Part shown: piece after piece, positions 63,119-64,000 of the stretch
How positions within the stretch are numbered: position 1 is the stretch's first letter
Layout of the letters: every line of letters begins with the position of its first letter
NCBI GenBank assembly: GCA_033980235.1
Contig: CM067077.1
Location: forward strand, 9,958,102-10,022,101
Length of the DNA: 64,000 nt
Source: Diadema setosum
Taxonomy: Eukaryota > Echinodermata > Echinoidea > Diadematoida > Diadematidae
Direction of reading: 5' to 3'
Made by a program: the position numbers and the translations under genes
The notes under the pieces: model-generated
Told to the model about the DNA's origin: nothing
Seen by the model: only the letters and a program-made list of their open reading frames with translations
Databases searched by the model: none

Positions 63119-63878
63119 TGTGACCCGCTACAACAAAATGATCCTAAAGTCGGGTTAGGTCGATTATTTGAAAATTGCATGACAAAATTCCCTAATCTTT
63201 CTGCTTTAAATTGATATATAACACATCTTATGAAAATAATCGGGTGCGGAGATATCGATGTTTAAAAGAGAGCATGTCGAGACGTATGGGAAATCACTGT
63301 TTCGTGAAAAGCGCCCTAAAAGTTTTCCTTGCGACGCAATCGCGATCAAGGGGTACGTAGTCAGTTTCCACCTCCGGACAATAGAAGGTAAACCCTAGCA
63401 ACCCCCGAAATGCTCATTCAAGCACAGCGTCGGCGGTCTCCTCACCGACCAATCAGTGACCAGGATGCCAGGAGAAGCGGCTGGGCATAGCGCACCCCGC
63501 CCGCACGCACCAGTCGACTTGGCAGTGTGCGAGCTTCACGCTTCGGTTAGCGGCAAGCAGCAAACTGACCAATGAGATCACTCCGGTCGTTGTTAGGGGC
63601 GGAGCCTGTCTGTGGCGCTCAATCCAAATTTTCGAACCGGTTTCTGCTTGTTTGAAACGCCAAAAACATGGCCCAGAAAAACGCTATTTTTTTGGTCTTT
63701 CCTTTCATCATTTTGCTTCGAAATTTCGACAGATGATAGAAGACATACCAGACTCCAATAATATGTCAAAATCAGAAAATCGTAAGTTTTGACCAATTAT
63801 GATGCTCTGACTTCAAACTCGATTTTCACGGCTTCGACCGTGCGCGACTTTAGGACCTTTTTGTTGTAGCGGGTCACA
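63119..63878. mobile_element. MITE with 34-bp TIRs, TGTGACCCGC ends
   Basis: The left end 63119-63152 begins TGTGACCCGCTACAACAAAA and the right end 63845-63878 is its inverted copy with two mismatches in 34. AAAT just outside both ends is a possible 4-bp target duplication if the element is taken as 63120-63877. The 760-bp interior is more GC- and CpG-rich than its surroundings and has no transposase frame. The superfamily is not assigned. Confidence 0.82.
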
Positions 63879-64000
63879 AATGCTCCTCATAGCTACAAAA
63901 GAATGTGGCATGAAGTGTTATTTTCTCAAATGGTGCCAAGTGTGGATTTGCCCATGTGACAGAGAGTTTACACAGCAATTCAAACAGTGAAGATGGAGAT

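Overview
This is a eukaryotic genomic window: AT-leaning, intron-dominated, crowded with microsatellites, long G or C homopolymers, foldback MITEs and retroelements, and almost free of open reading frames. The EMI-domain gene, the LINE type, frequent TAGGCCTA octamers (e.g. near 33051, 36761 and 37731) and many poly-G/C tracts suggest an invertebrate deuterostome, probably an echinoderm. That placement is inference and only moderately supported.

Host gene. I recognise one host gene, on the + strand: the 5' part of a secreted MEGF6-like protein. Exon 1 (3670-3845) encodes a signal peptide and an Asn-rich spacer. Exons 2 (41316-41453) and 3 (43851-43960) together encode one EMI domain with all seven cysteines. 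Splice sites and codon phases match across both junctions. Intron 1 is 37.5 kb and intron 2 is 2.4 kb. I found no EGF exon in the last 20 kb, so the gene probably continues past the window.

Intron 1 (3846-41315). It holds three palindromic TTAA-flanked MITEs (family B, about 390 bp), two copies of a second TTAA-flanked MITE (family A, 357 bp), a 2.36-kb TIR element with subterminal CCGTAAC-type repeats that contains a nested smaller TIR element (26034-28388), a minisatellite with an exact-looking 418-bp tandem duplication (31530-32795), a LINE-like 3' tail (about 18096), and many simple repeats.

43961-64000. On the minus strand lies a 5'-truncated CR1/L2/Jockey-group LINE with an intact reverse-transcriptase ORF (48671 to about 50560). 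A third family A MITE (51192-51558) and a 95-bp MITE (52088-52182) follow. At 59005-62758, minus strand, is a complete and apparently very young LTR retrotransposon. Its two 385-bp LTRs differ at one base, it has 5-bp target duplications, a PBS matching tRNA-Ser(GCU) and one Gag-protease ORF, but no reverse transcriptase, RNase H or integrase. It is therefore a non-autonomous, TR-GAG-like element and is the most notable object here. The window ends in a 760-bp MITE with 34-bp TIRs (63119-63878).

The mobile elements do not form a joint pathway with the host gene; they are insertions in or near its introns. No tRNA, rRNA, CRISPR array or prokaryotic operon was found.
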